A stretch of DNA of 64,000 bases from Gigaspora margarita (taxonomy: Eukaryota > Glomeromycota > Glomeromycetes > Diversisporales > Gigasporaceae). Location of the stretch: assembly GCA_009809945.1 (NCBI GenBank), contig WTPW01000996.1, positions 178,550 to 242,549 on the forward strand, written 5' to 3'. Under the pieces are notes generated by a model. It had not been told where the DNA came from and made no database searches. It worked only from the letters and a program-made list of their open reading frames with translations. Both the position numbers and the translations under genes were made by a program. Positions 36,081 through 46,026 of this stretch are shown piece after piece; position 1 is the stretch's first letter; every line of letters starts with the position of its first letter.

Positions 36081-36494
36081 AAACTGATTAGTTGTATTTA
36101 TTTGTTTACGTACTTTTATGTATATATATTTACCTTCTCTGCATTCTTGGGTGGCGGGTTATTTTATTATTACAGTATTATGTGGTTTTTTTTTTTTCAC
36201 AATGAACCTTTATTTCGAATTTTTTCGAAATTGTGCATATATAGTTTACAATAATATATTTTTTTGATTTTTTTTTTCGCTAGTAATGTACATCTTACTA
36301 GTTTAACTAATTTGATACCGGGAATGAAATGATGTGCATTTTTGTTTTATCATGAATAAAAAACGTGGTATGGTTAACACAGTTACGCAATTGCGCAATT
36401 ATGGTTTGTTTTACGAAAATTACCTATGTAAGTTTAATGTAATGTTCATCCGGACGATCTACGGACACGTACCAGGTAGGTGTGGGAGAAAAGG
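36081..36494. other. 3' flank of receptor copy 2 and intergenic DNA
   Basis: The first 100 bp matches the 3' flank of receptor copy 1. Beyond that I see T-runs and no gene. Confidence 0.5.
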
Positions 36495-36933
36495 CTCGGA
36501 ATTTTTGAAGGTTATAAAAATAAATTACACAATTGGTGCTTAAGCCAGATATAATTAGTATGATAAACTCACTTATTATCAAATGGGCTTCATTTATATC
36601 TCTCATGTGTCGGCTGTCAGTAGCAAGTCTTTAAAGTTAGGTGATTCGGGACTAGGCCGGCCCGATTCATCGACTTGCTACTGGCAGCAGGCACGTGAGA
36701 GATATAAATGGCTAAAAGTGAGTTTATCATACTAATTATATACGTTGTAAAGTGGAAATGATTCGGAATTTATAAAACCCCATTTTGAGGTTAATTTATC
36801 ATATGTACATCCTAAACCTAACCCTAATTTAACTAGGAAATTCCAAATCCACTTAAATTCCATGACATATATATTAATTTCGGCTTAAGCACCAATTGTG
36901 TAATATTGCTTTTAATAATCTTCAAAAATTCGC
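36495..36933. mobile_element. two-level foldback element
   Basis: Outer arms share CGGAATTTTTGAAG and CACAATTGGTGCTTAAGCC (36495-36546 and about 36880-36933). Inner arms share ATATAATTAGTATGATAAAC, ATTTATATCTCTCA and AGTAGCAAGTC (36549-36634 and about 36672-36742) around a GGCCGGCC centre. A stretch at 36743-36870 holding CCTAAACCTAACCCTAA breaks the symmetry and may be a later insert. Confidence 0.7.
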
Positions 36934-37059
36934 ATCCTAGTACTAAGCATGTGAATTTGCAAACGTACGTACATATATACTTCTTTACGTAACTATGCAC
37001 TTATCTAAATCGAACTTTTTTTTTAATATTTTAATTAATGAAAATTTCTTAATGAATAC

Positions 37060-37470
37060 ATAAGGCATTTATTTATTATCAAGCATTGTCATATGGATAG
37101 TGCTCTTGGAATAAATAATGTTGATTATTGTTTTGAAAATGGAATTGGAGTTGTAAAGGATAAACACAAGACTTTCGTTCAAAAATCTGGTGAGATGGGA
37201 GACGCCACGGAATTATGTAATGTTGAATACTGTTATCGAAATAGAATTGGAGTTGTGTAAAAAGGATGAGCATACGCACGTAAGCATTCATTTACCAGAG
37301 ATGGGGAACATTTCATGTTGGATGCTGTTATTGAGATGGAATTGGAGTTGAAAAGGACGAACGTAAGGCATTCATTTATTTTCAAAAATCTCAAATATGG
37401 AATTATTTTATGATTATATAATTTTGGAAGTTGTTATATTGATGAAATTAGATTTAAAAAGGGAATGTTT
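37060..37470. repeat. diverged ~110-bp tandem repeat
   Basis: Three to four units share GGAATTGGAGTTG, an AAAGGA block, CATTCATTTA and an ATGTTG(A/G)AT(A/G)CTGTTAT-like block. The minus strand is partly open (71 codons) but lacks protein character, so it is treated as a repeat. Confidence 0.6.
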
Positions 37471-37738
37471 ATCGAAACAGAAATTGGAACAATAAGAGAC
37501 TTACATAAGGCCAATGAATGGTACAGTACATAAGTAACTATTTTAATAATATTTTAACAATGCTTTTATAACATATGCTGTATACTGTTTGTTAATACCA
37601 GGAACGTAATAGAACGTAGTGTACGTTCGTCCACAAAATTTTCATAACTATATTTTTGTTAACTTATAAACCTATATTTGGGCTATATATCGATATGTTC
37701 TGGGTTATTATGTGGCATACTGCTAAGTTTTATATGAG

Positions 37739-37811
37739 TTCTTTCACAGCAAAACCATGCTTAAAGTATATGAAATTTATATCTCTAAGCATGGTTTGGC
37801 TGTGAAAGAAA
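37739..37811. repeat. 73-bp hairpin
   Basis: TTCTTTCACAGCAAAACCAT and TTCTTTCACAGCCAAACCAT (right arm complemented) continue into GCTTA, giving roughly 25-bp arms with one internal mismatch and a loop of about 20 bp. It could be a tiny foldback or a transcribed hairpin; no other evidence for an RNA gene. Confidence 0.65.
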
Positions 37812-38451
37812 CTTACCGTTAATAATACTGTATTCATTGATTTGATTGGATGTTTGCAAATTTGGAATTACAAAAATTTGGGCATTGTGCAGATTGGCCC
37901 ATATGATATAAAATATTTATGTGACTATCATAGGTTTGCTCGCACCATAGCCTATTAGGATACAAACTACCAAAAGTCGAAGATCTATAAAATTTCTTTT
38001 TTTTTCACTCATGGATTTCTATAGAACCTACGAATGTTATCTTGCTAAATTCAGAACAAAAGAATTGGAAAAAAGTATTAGTTTGTATTAAAAAAAGTTC
38101 TTCAAAAGTTGTTAGATTTATCTCCGGTTTTGACGCGACACGTAAAAGGAAAGCCTAAAAATCATTGACATTTGGAAAGTATAATTTTCTTTTGTTTTTT
38201 TAACCAAGATTCAAACAAGTAGGAAAAAACTGTAACTCTTAATTTACAGTTATGAATTCCTATTTCGACACTTTAGAAAACGCAAGATGTGACTCTTAGT
38301 CTGACAGTCATGAACTCTTAGTTCGCCGCTTTCTTTGTTTGTATATTTATTGTACAATGATCCTTGTGATTCTATATTCCTTAATTTATTAAGGATTGGC
38401 TGCTAATGATGTCTTACGAAACTCTTTTTGCAATGACGAAAAATTTCGTCT

Positions 38452-38607
38452 GACGAAACCTCTGGCGATTGACGAAACCTCTGGCGATTGACGAAACCCC
38501 TGACGATTGACGAAACTTCTAACGATTGATGAAACTCCTGACGATTGACGAATCCCCTGACGATTGACGAATCCCTGACGATTGACTAAACCATGACGAC
38601 TGACGAA
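38452..38607. repeat. 19-bp minisatellite, about eight units
   Basis: Units follow ACGAAACCTCTGGCGATTG with base changes, mostly 19 bp apart and the last ones 18 bp. The period is not a multiple of three. Related GTCA/CGTCA-rich sequence occurs at 44765-44850. Confidence 0.8.
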
Positions 38608-38639
38608 AAAAGGCTGTGCCAAATTTTGAGCAAAAATAT

Positions 38640-39120
38640 CTCGATAACAAATAAATTTCGATTAAATTTTTTTTGAATTCTACAGATTCGTAGAATTTTA
38701 AATAAAAAAGTTTATAAAAATTGATTTGATGGTTATCGAGGTATCGCTGTTAAAAATTATGACGCAACCTTTATTTTGATAGACGTTTTGAATTTTTTAA
38801 AACTTTGAGCAACTGTATCTCGACAACCACGAAGTCACTTTTTTTTTTATTTGAATTCTACAGAGTAGTGCAAATAAAAAAAAAAAAAGATAATCGAATT
38901 TGTGTTGTCAAGATATTATTGCTCAAAGTTTTAAAAGATTCAAAACATCTATCAAAATAAAGGTTGTGTCATAATTTTTTTTAAACTTTGAACAGAGATA
39001 CCTCGATAACTATCAAATCAATTTTTATATTTAAATTCTACGAATCAGTAGAATTCAAATAAAAAAGTTCATCGAATCTGGCATAGCAGATGTCGAGATA
39101 TAATCGCTCAAATATAATAT
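38640..39120. mobile_element. palindromic-module array, three modules
   Basis: Three modules are centred on TTGAATTCTACAGATTCGTA-like palindromes near 38690, 38865 and 39050. Each is flanked by GATATCTCGATAAC-like and TTGAGCAA blocks in opposite orientations, as in the foldbacks at 19.1-20.5 and 29.1-30.6 kb. Clear terminal repeats were not identified here. Confidence 0.65.
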
Positions 39121-39344
39121 TTATTACCACGGTAATCATTACCAGTGTTTGCTATATCTAGAGTTAGAATCCGGATATATTTTTATAATCCAGATATAAA
39201 TATTATCAAAAAATAAATCCGGATTAGTTTATTTTAAATCCCGGATATAAATATCTGTCTGAATGTAACCGGTTATAAATATATCCGGATGTGTCTGGTA
39301 TTTGGTCCAGACATAAATGTATTCAGATCAGGAAATCAGGGACG
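39121..39344. repeat. TCCGGATATAAATA-rich stretch
   Basis: Several direct and inverted copies of a TCCGGATATA(A/T)ATA motif occur between about 39170 and 39300. Nothing else is recognised. Confidence 0.5.
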
Positions 39345-39425
39345 ATGAATAGCTTATCGATTTGGCCGAATAGACTTTAGAAAATTTTTTAGGGTGCCTA
39401 GAATTTATGAAAACAGCTGTTATGG
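39345..39425 (+). repeat. dispersed 80-bp repeat core, copy 2 of 3
   Basis: AGCTTATCGATTTGGCCGAA, TAGACTTTAG and GAATTTATGAAAACAGCTGT match 9209-9289 and 48826-48892. Confidence 0.6.
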
Positions 39426-39639
39426 CCGTTTGAAGTTAATTTTTCGGTTAACATTACTTTCCAGGACTCTCGGGAGAGGGATGAAGGGGAAATAAAAGAA
39501 CATATAAAATGAACAAACTATTTTTAAAGTATAAATCTATTATAACGAATTGACTTCACTTTAAAATTTAGTCTAGATATTCTAGTTGATTTACTAATTA
39601 GGTCAGATAAATAGTTAACATTACTTTCCTCTTACAAAA

Positions 39640-40490
39640 GAGAGGAACAAAAAAAAAAAAATTAATAAAAAAATAAAAAATTATAAATTCATTCATCCGA
39701 AAAAAGGAACTTTGTACGTGCAATTTTTACAAAATTCTCGTGAAATAATGATCGGATCTGCATCATTTTGAAGTACGATCACAGACTAATCCCCCAAGTT
39801 CCTATTGGTCGAATGCAATTTTTGCCTCTCATTGAGCTTAAAAATTAATGTAAAAAAGTATCGATTCGAATAATTGTTTATTTAATATTTCCTCTTACTC
39901 ATTAATACTAGTTCTCTAGCTCTTTACAATCGAATAAAAAAAAACACTTTCATAACTCTTTTTTCAGCAGTTTTTCTTGAATTGTTTTCATTGCAAACTG
40001 AAATATCACACATATGAGAACAGCCAAGTAGGAATAAAATTTTAGCTTTATTTTTTATTATCACTTTTTTTTATTTTTTATTATTATTATTTTATTTTCT
40101 CTTTTGTTTTCTTTTATTTTTTTATTATTATTTTTTTTTTATTATCATTTTTTTTTATTTTTTTTATTATTATTTTATTTTCTCTTTTGTTTTCTTTATT
40201 TTTTTATTATTATTTTTTATTAATTCATTTTAATTTTATTTTTTAAATTATTTTTTCTACTTTGAATTGTTTTTTTATTTTTAAATTNNNTTTTTTATTT
40301 TAAATTATTTTTTTATTTTAAATTATTTTTTTATTTTAAATTATTTTTTTATTTTAAATTATTTTTTTATTATTATTTTTTTTTTAATTCGATTTTAAAA
40401 AATTTTATTTTTTTATTTTAAAATTTTTTTTATTTTAAATTATTTTTTTTATTTTGAATTTTTTTTATTTTAAATTATTTTTTTTTATAC
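39640..40490. repeat. AT low-complexity region
   Basis: From about 40040 onward this is almost pure (TTTTATTATT) and (TTTTTATTTTAAATTA) repeats, with three undetermined bases at 40288-40290. The part before 40040 is ordinary AT-rich DNA without a gene. Confidence 0.75.
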
Positions 40491-40548
40491 AGAGCAGGAC
40501 ACTAAAGGCTGCATTCTAAAATTTGTCCCATTTTCAAAAAATTTCATA

Positions 40549-41050
40549 TTAAGGGTAGAGGGTATGTAGATCATTTTTATTAATAAACTAGTTACTAAAA
40601 ATTTTATATTTAATAATAAAGAAAATTTTTATTAAGTAACTATATTATATTTTTCATAAAATTGTAGAGGAGGTTTTTCTGATTCTAACGATGGTTGAAT
40701 TATTAAAATTGGCCCAGTAGAACATAAGATATAGCTGTTTTTATCTTTGCGACCCTATTTTACTTATTGTTTACACGTGATTTGATTGGCCAATTTGTGT
40801 GGCCCCCGCAGAATAGACCTGGCCCCCACAAAAGTTGTTACTATAAAAACTTTATCAAATTTCATTCAAAATTAATGAAATTTTTAGGATATGTGTAATT
40901 TTTTATTACAAACAATTTTACTTAGTACATAAATATCAATTTATTTAGTAAAAAATAACTTTTATATGTAGCAACTTTTAAATTCGCAGTAAAAATATTT
41001 TTTGTCACTCGTTTATTAATAGAAATGATCTACATACCCTCTACCCTTAA
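40549..41050. mobile_element. 500-bp element with 40-bp terminal repeats and TTAA ends
   Basis: TTAAGGGTAGAGGGTATGTA and its continuation to TTAATAAAC are mirrored at the right end with one mismatch in 40. The TTAA at each edge could be a target duplication or part of the repeat. Inside, 40840-40985 carries a diverged copy of the palindrome unit of the 16-17.7 kb element (TTTTATATGTAGCAACTTT). Confidence 0.78.
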
Positions 41051-42274
41051 AATTTGATGTCTTTGTGAATCCTTGCATTTGATTGGCTAAAATTAATCAT
41101 TAAAAATATTTTAAAATTAATTTTAAATTAGCCAATAGCAGTAAGCTAAATATGTAACTTGTCCTATTTCAAGCTAATTTTTACATATTATATAAAAATA
41201 CTATACTTTTAACCACATTAATTAAAAAAAGTATACAATGCTTTTTTAAAAAAATAAGGCTGCTAAGTTGTAGCAAATTGGCTAAATACAAAATAGTAGC
41301 TTGTTTTTTGAGAAATTGTTTTTGATTAAATATTATTAGCTATTTAATTTGTGAAGCCTTTAAGCATTCTGAACTATATTTGCCATATAACCACAATGCA
41401 CAGACAATATTCAGCAAAAGATCTAAGTCTGATCCGGTTTGATCAATGGACTAGACCTACATTTAGATTTATCTGGGTAATTCCCAGTCTGGTCCATTAT
41501 TTTTTTAACAAGTATTAAACATAAATGACCAGAATGAATAGTAGTATATAATTATATTGCAAGTTTAATGGCATTCATATGCAAAAACTTGCATCTTATT
41601 AGGTAAATGCACATGGCAAAGCAAGGATGCAAATGCATATATACATAAATATTATATCTGCTGATTAATATTTTAATTGAATATGTGCTAAATGGACTAG
41701 GAATCTCCTTTAAGTTAGTTCAAAATTTTTACCAATTTGATGAATTTAAAATTTGTTTCAATATAAATATATTTAGAATCAACTTATATTGATTCTAAAA
41801 TCTACTAAGATTTTATTCCAACATATAACAATAATACCACTTGGAAACTAACCTAATAGTCTACAATAATCATACTAGTAAAAACAATTTGATCAAAAAT
41901 TTGCAGGCAAATTTGTCTACAAAATGGTTTAAGTTATAAATATGGTATATTCAATGCTTAGAGTTTTACCTCTACTTTAGTGTTACCAAAGAAATCTTTA
42001 CTTCAGACTTTCAAGCTTATTAAAAATTAACTTGTAACCTAAAATAGTCTTTCTCTAGCAGTATTCATTTATAAAAAATCATTGCACAACTACAATTTTT
42101 TTGAAAAATTTTATAAATCTAAATCTTTGTTATAAAGAAACGGGCCACTAAATTAGATCTGGTTTGGTTTCTGGACTGGATCCAGATTTTTAAAAATACC
42201 TGCCCAGTCCAGTTTTTGCAGAATACTATACATAGGGAGTTATTTTGAATTTCAATCTAAATTAAGCTTAAATT
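41051..42274. other. gene-free AT-rich stretch
   Basis: Two similar segments with CCAGTCTGGTCC-like and GATCTGGTTTGGTTTC-like sequence occur near 41420-41505 and 42155-42220, perhaps ends of an old element. No gene. Confidence 0.45.
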
Positions 42275-43703
42275 TGGCAAAATTTGAAACCACTTCCTTT
42301 CTCATGAGAACACTATTTTAAATTTGTGCACAGTAAAAATTTTTTACTATTTTCTATTAAAATTTTTTTGAGAACAGTAAAATAAAAATAGTGTTCTCAT
42401 AAGTAGTAATTAATAATTATATGACATTGTTATACCAAATTAGAAATAAATAAATACAACTAATTATAATCAGACCTCGGGTCTGATAGCGTAGCGGTTA
42501 CGCTCCGAGGTCGCAAATCGTAAGATTGCCAGTTCGAGTCCCATTGGCGGCGAACGCTAATTCTTATTAGGGAAGTGCAACACCGCGGAACCAGGGACCC
42601 GGGACATCTACGGATGGACTTAATGAAGTAATTGGTGTAACAAACCTAGTGTGGCTTAACTTGTTAGTTTGGATCGACGATTTGTCTAACCGAAGTCACG
42701 AGACGTAGTGAAGATCATGTCACGAACTCCTGGCAGCGTTTTCCGGAGACTAGGGCCAGGTTGGTCGGTAGGATTCCGAAGTCCGGGGTTAAAACTTGGA
42801 AATTAAGACTATATAGGACTAGTTGTCCTACCATAGCTAACTTTAGGCCTCGGGTAAAGTAGCCCGAGCCTTTCTTCCTCTCCTATTAATGTTGTACCTA
42901 TTATATGTATACATATTTAATATGTAATTTCATTAATTAATAAACGGAACGGAGGCATAGTCTCAGTTGTAAAACGTTAAAAAAAAAAACAACTAATTAT
43001 AATCATTTATTATCAAAATTATTTAGTTGAACTTATATATAATTACTATAGCATAGATGAAAAATATTCTTTAATTAGCAATCCACATAAGAATGATAGT
43101 ATTATTTTATAGTTACTATAGCACAAATTACTATATATTTTATATAACTTTATATAGTTCTGAAATCTTTTTTTCCTCTAAACATATAAAATTTTTATAT
43201 ATTTGTGAATTTTAAAATTTAAATATTTTATGATCTACTTGATCAATTTTAATAATTTTATTATATTATATATAAAAACATCTTCTTTACATTTTTATTT
43301 AGTAAATCAAAATATATTAGCATAATAAAAAATATTTAGCTATAGAGGAAAAGAAAATTTCAGAACTATATAAAATACATAGTAATTTGCACATATAGAA
43401 TTCTATCCTTCTTAGATGAATTGGCAATTAATGTATATTTATATAGATGTGTTAATAAAAATTAGGTTAGATTTTTATATTTAACCTATACCATTTATGC
43501 TTTTATAGATAATATTATTACTTTAGTTATAGAGCTAAAAGGTACATATATTTTAATATATGTACAGCATATGATATATATATATATATATATATATATT
43601 TTTTAGTGAGCATAAATAAGAACATAAACAATAGGTTGAAAACACTTACAGCCATTATACTGTTCTTATGAGAACAGCATTTTAGTCTGAAATTTTGAAC
43701 ACT
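42275..43703. mobile_element. diverged relative of the 22.7-23.8 kb hAT-like element
   Basis: Subterminal TTCTCATGAGAACACTATTT at the left and the complement of TGTTCTTATGAGAACAGCAT at the right, plus TTTTTTTGAGAACAGTAAA-like interior, match the element at 22703-23797. The right end finishes GAACACTGTC. The left terminal bases are lost or altered and no target duplication is clear. A SINE (42473-42988) lies within it, and a TA microsatellite is at about 43575-43600. Confidence 0.55.
42473..42988 (+). mobile_element. SINE with tRNA-type promoter and perfect 17-bp duplication
   Basis: A 516-bp insert is bounded by a perfect 17-bp duplication ACAACTAATTATAATCA (42456-42472 and 42989-43005). Near the 5' end is an RNA polymerase III promoter: box A TAGCGTAGCGG (42487-42497) and box B GTTCGAGTCC (42532-42541), 34 bp apart, in a tRNA-like D-arm and T-arm context that does not fold as a complete tRNA. 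A roughly 400-bp unrelated body follows, then TTAATAAA, GTCTCAGTTGTAAAACG (42962-42978) and an A-tail. It is far GC-richer than its surroundings. The intact duplication and unmutated ends indicate a recent insertion. It was presumably mobilised by an unseen LINE; the 3' block is shared with the insert at 15122-15424. Confidence 0.88.
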
Positions 43704-43744
43704 GTCTTTAGCTATATCGAAAAAAGTCTAAAAATATTTTGGTA

Positions 43745-44560
43745 CCCTTTAGTTTGATAGTTGGTTTGAATTTTTTTAAAACTTTGAGAAATAATATCTC
43801 AACAAGGCAAGACCAACTGGATTTTGTGTTTTACATTAACCACCTCTCCTTTCTGGAAGGGGTGGTTCATATAGTAAAATTTTAAAAAAAAATTTTTAAA
43901 AAAATTTTTTCAAATTGTTCTGTGACTGTATAAAATTTTTCCAAAATATCCTGTATCCCTATGTATATTTACCTAAATTTTTTTAACTACAGTGCAGGAA
44001 TCCTTAAACCCAACAACTTTTTTTAAAAGTGACCAAATTTGAGAACAAATACTAAATTTTGATTGGCTAATATCTTAAAAATTTGTTTTATTTTTTTTTA
44101 AATTTTATTATATTTTTAAAATTTTGTTATGTTTTTTATATATATGTGGCCAAATTTTGATTTTATTAGTAACTTTAAAAGAAAATAACATAATAAAATT
44201 TTGCTATATTAAAAAATAAACTCTATAGTTTTGTTCTGCTTGTTTGTTTGTATATTTTTATAGAAAGAAAATTTCTTTTAATTATATTTTTATTTTTTTT
44301 ATAAAATTTAAAGAATTATTAGTTTTTGGTTGATGATTTAAGGATTCTTGCACTGTATGAGGGAGAGGGGGGAGAGGGGGAGCGCTGGTAGGGTAATGTA
44401 AAACACAGAATCCAGTTGTTCTCACCCAACCATCAAGCCAAATTCAATGTACTTTTTTTTTTTAAATTTTATGTATCTGTAGAATTCAAATAAAAAAAGT
44501 TTATTAAAATTGATTTGGTAATTTTCAAAATATCGTCAAAGTTTAAAAAAAAAATTCAAA
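43745..44560. mobile_element. palindromic-module array interrupted by a TA element
   Basis: The left half (ACTTTGAGAAATAATATCTC, CAACTGGATTTTGTG, TTTTACATTA) and the right half (complement of GTAATGTAAAACACAGAATC and CAGTTGTTCTCACCCAACCA) mirror each other around the element at 43990-44356. The right part ends in the TTTAAATTTTATGTATCTGT module centre seen in the 19-, 29- and 38-kb arrays. Confidence 0.6.
43990..44356. mobile_element. uninterrupted copy of the GTGCAAGAATCC family
   Basis: The ends CAGTGCAGGAATCCTTAAAC and CAGTGCAAGAATCCTTAAAT (right end complemented) are flanked by TA (43988-43989 and 44357-44358). In reverse orientation it aligns along its length with 2175-3086, lacking the three inserts found there. 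It therefore supplies the empty sites used to date those insertions. No gene inside. Confidence 0.82.
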
Positions 44561-46024
44561 AATTTTGGGGTTTGAATAACAATTTTTTAATTTTTTTAAT
44601 TTAATAAACTAATTTTAATCTTTTTAATACATCTTTATATAAACATTTTAATTATAAATCGCATTATATTTTATACCAGCTAAAAATTTTATTATCGAAC
44701 TACACAATATCCTGTAATTCTGTTGGTTGAGATTGGAAGTCCAGAAATTGCTTAGGTTTCATCAATCATCATTTCGTCATTTGAAAGTCATGGAAGTCAC
44801 TTGACAAAATGGTTTCGTCAATGACGAGGGTTTTGTCACTTGTCAGGCATCATTATTGGCTGCAGCAATGGACGATATAGGCGATCATGTAAAATTTAAA
44901 CTTGCAGTCAACTAATGAATTTCTGGTCGAAAGATTGAAAGTAATATTTCTATAATTAGGTAAACTAGCAATTTCTTGCAATGATAATGCTATAACAAGA
45001 ATCAATGACAACCGTTCATTGAGATAATAATCTATAAAAGAAGAAATGACAAATATCAAAGGTTTGAATCCATCAATAAAAAAGTAATTTTAAGATCATG
45101 AGCTTTTCTAAATTTTATATAAGAGTTTAAACAGTTGGGGTTAAAATCGCTACCCAAAAATTTTTCAGATCATGTGACTTTGCATGACTAATAATATGAT
45201 TAATTTTTAAATAAAAACTTTTTATTGATATGTAAGTGATTAAAATTTAACAATAATAAATATAACAAGAACGATAAATATAACAATAACTATTATAATC
45301 TATATTATTAAATAGTGGGCGTGTGTCTGCCTTCCGCAATTTGATTTGCTATTACTTGTAGTTTAATAATGATATTTTTACATATCAACGCGAATAAAAT
45401 TTTAAATATGCTAGCAATCTAATAATAATTTGAATAAACATTTTTTTTATTTTAAAAAGTTTAGTGAATTTACAAATAAAAATTTTTTTATTTGAATTAT
45501 CACATCTAATGTAGTGATATGGGCTCATGTCAACTCTTTGAGTTTTGGTCCGATCGGGTACTCACGCTGATTGACCAGTAAAATTTTTTATTTAAGAAAC
45601 TATAATTCAATACAGTTTATTATATAAGTGCATGTAAATGGATAAATAACTATTGATCACTAGTAATCATAATGATATTTTATATTAAGACTTAAGAATC
45701 ACAAAGAAATAATATCTAATACAAAATAAAATGATTATAAATAAGCTTAAATATGAAAATGTATCTCCATGATTTAATTAAAAATTCCCATGAATATGCA
45801 ACGTTTACGGTAAAAACATGGAATAGATATTATAGGATTTATGGTCTCAGATGGTCTTTTGTATGACCGATGCATCACTATAAAGGAGTGTGATAATTTT
45901 CACATAGCAAAACATGTGCTGGCTGCTAGTGAACTAAAATTTTTTAGGTGGTAATCTAAACCCGGTTGAGTAAAAACCCTTTGAATATGTGTGTACGTAC
46001 ATACTGTACCTTATTTGCGCGTAA
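44561..46024. other. gene-free stretch
   Basis: 44765-44850 has CGTCA/GTCACTTG repeats recalling the 38.45-kb minisatellite. The rest is AT-rich, with no supportable gene. Confidence 0.5.
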
Positions 46025-46026
46025 TA

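Noticed and set aside
37079-37291. Gln/Tyr/Phe-rich minus-strand protein
   Set aside because: The frame coincides with a diverged tandem repeat and is not maintained in the neighbouring units.
37739-37811. A microRNA-like precursor
   Set aside because: The hairpin has suitable size, but nothing distinguishes it from the many small foldbacks in the window, so it is listed only as a repeat.
38389-38622. Repeat protein on the minus strand, or a CRISPR-like array
   Set aside because: The unit is a 19-bp minisatellite with no spacers; the open frame only reflects repeated sequence and drifts through all three phases.
42478-42550. A tRNA gene
   Set aside because: Boxes A and B are present, but the acceptor and T stems do not pair and the sequence continues into a retroposon body with A-tail and target duplication, so it is the head of a SINE.
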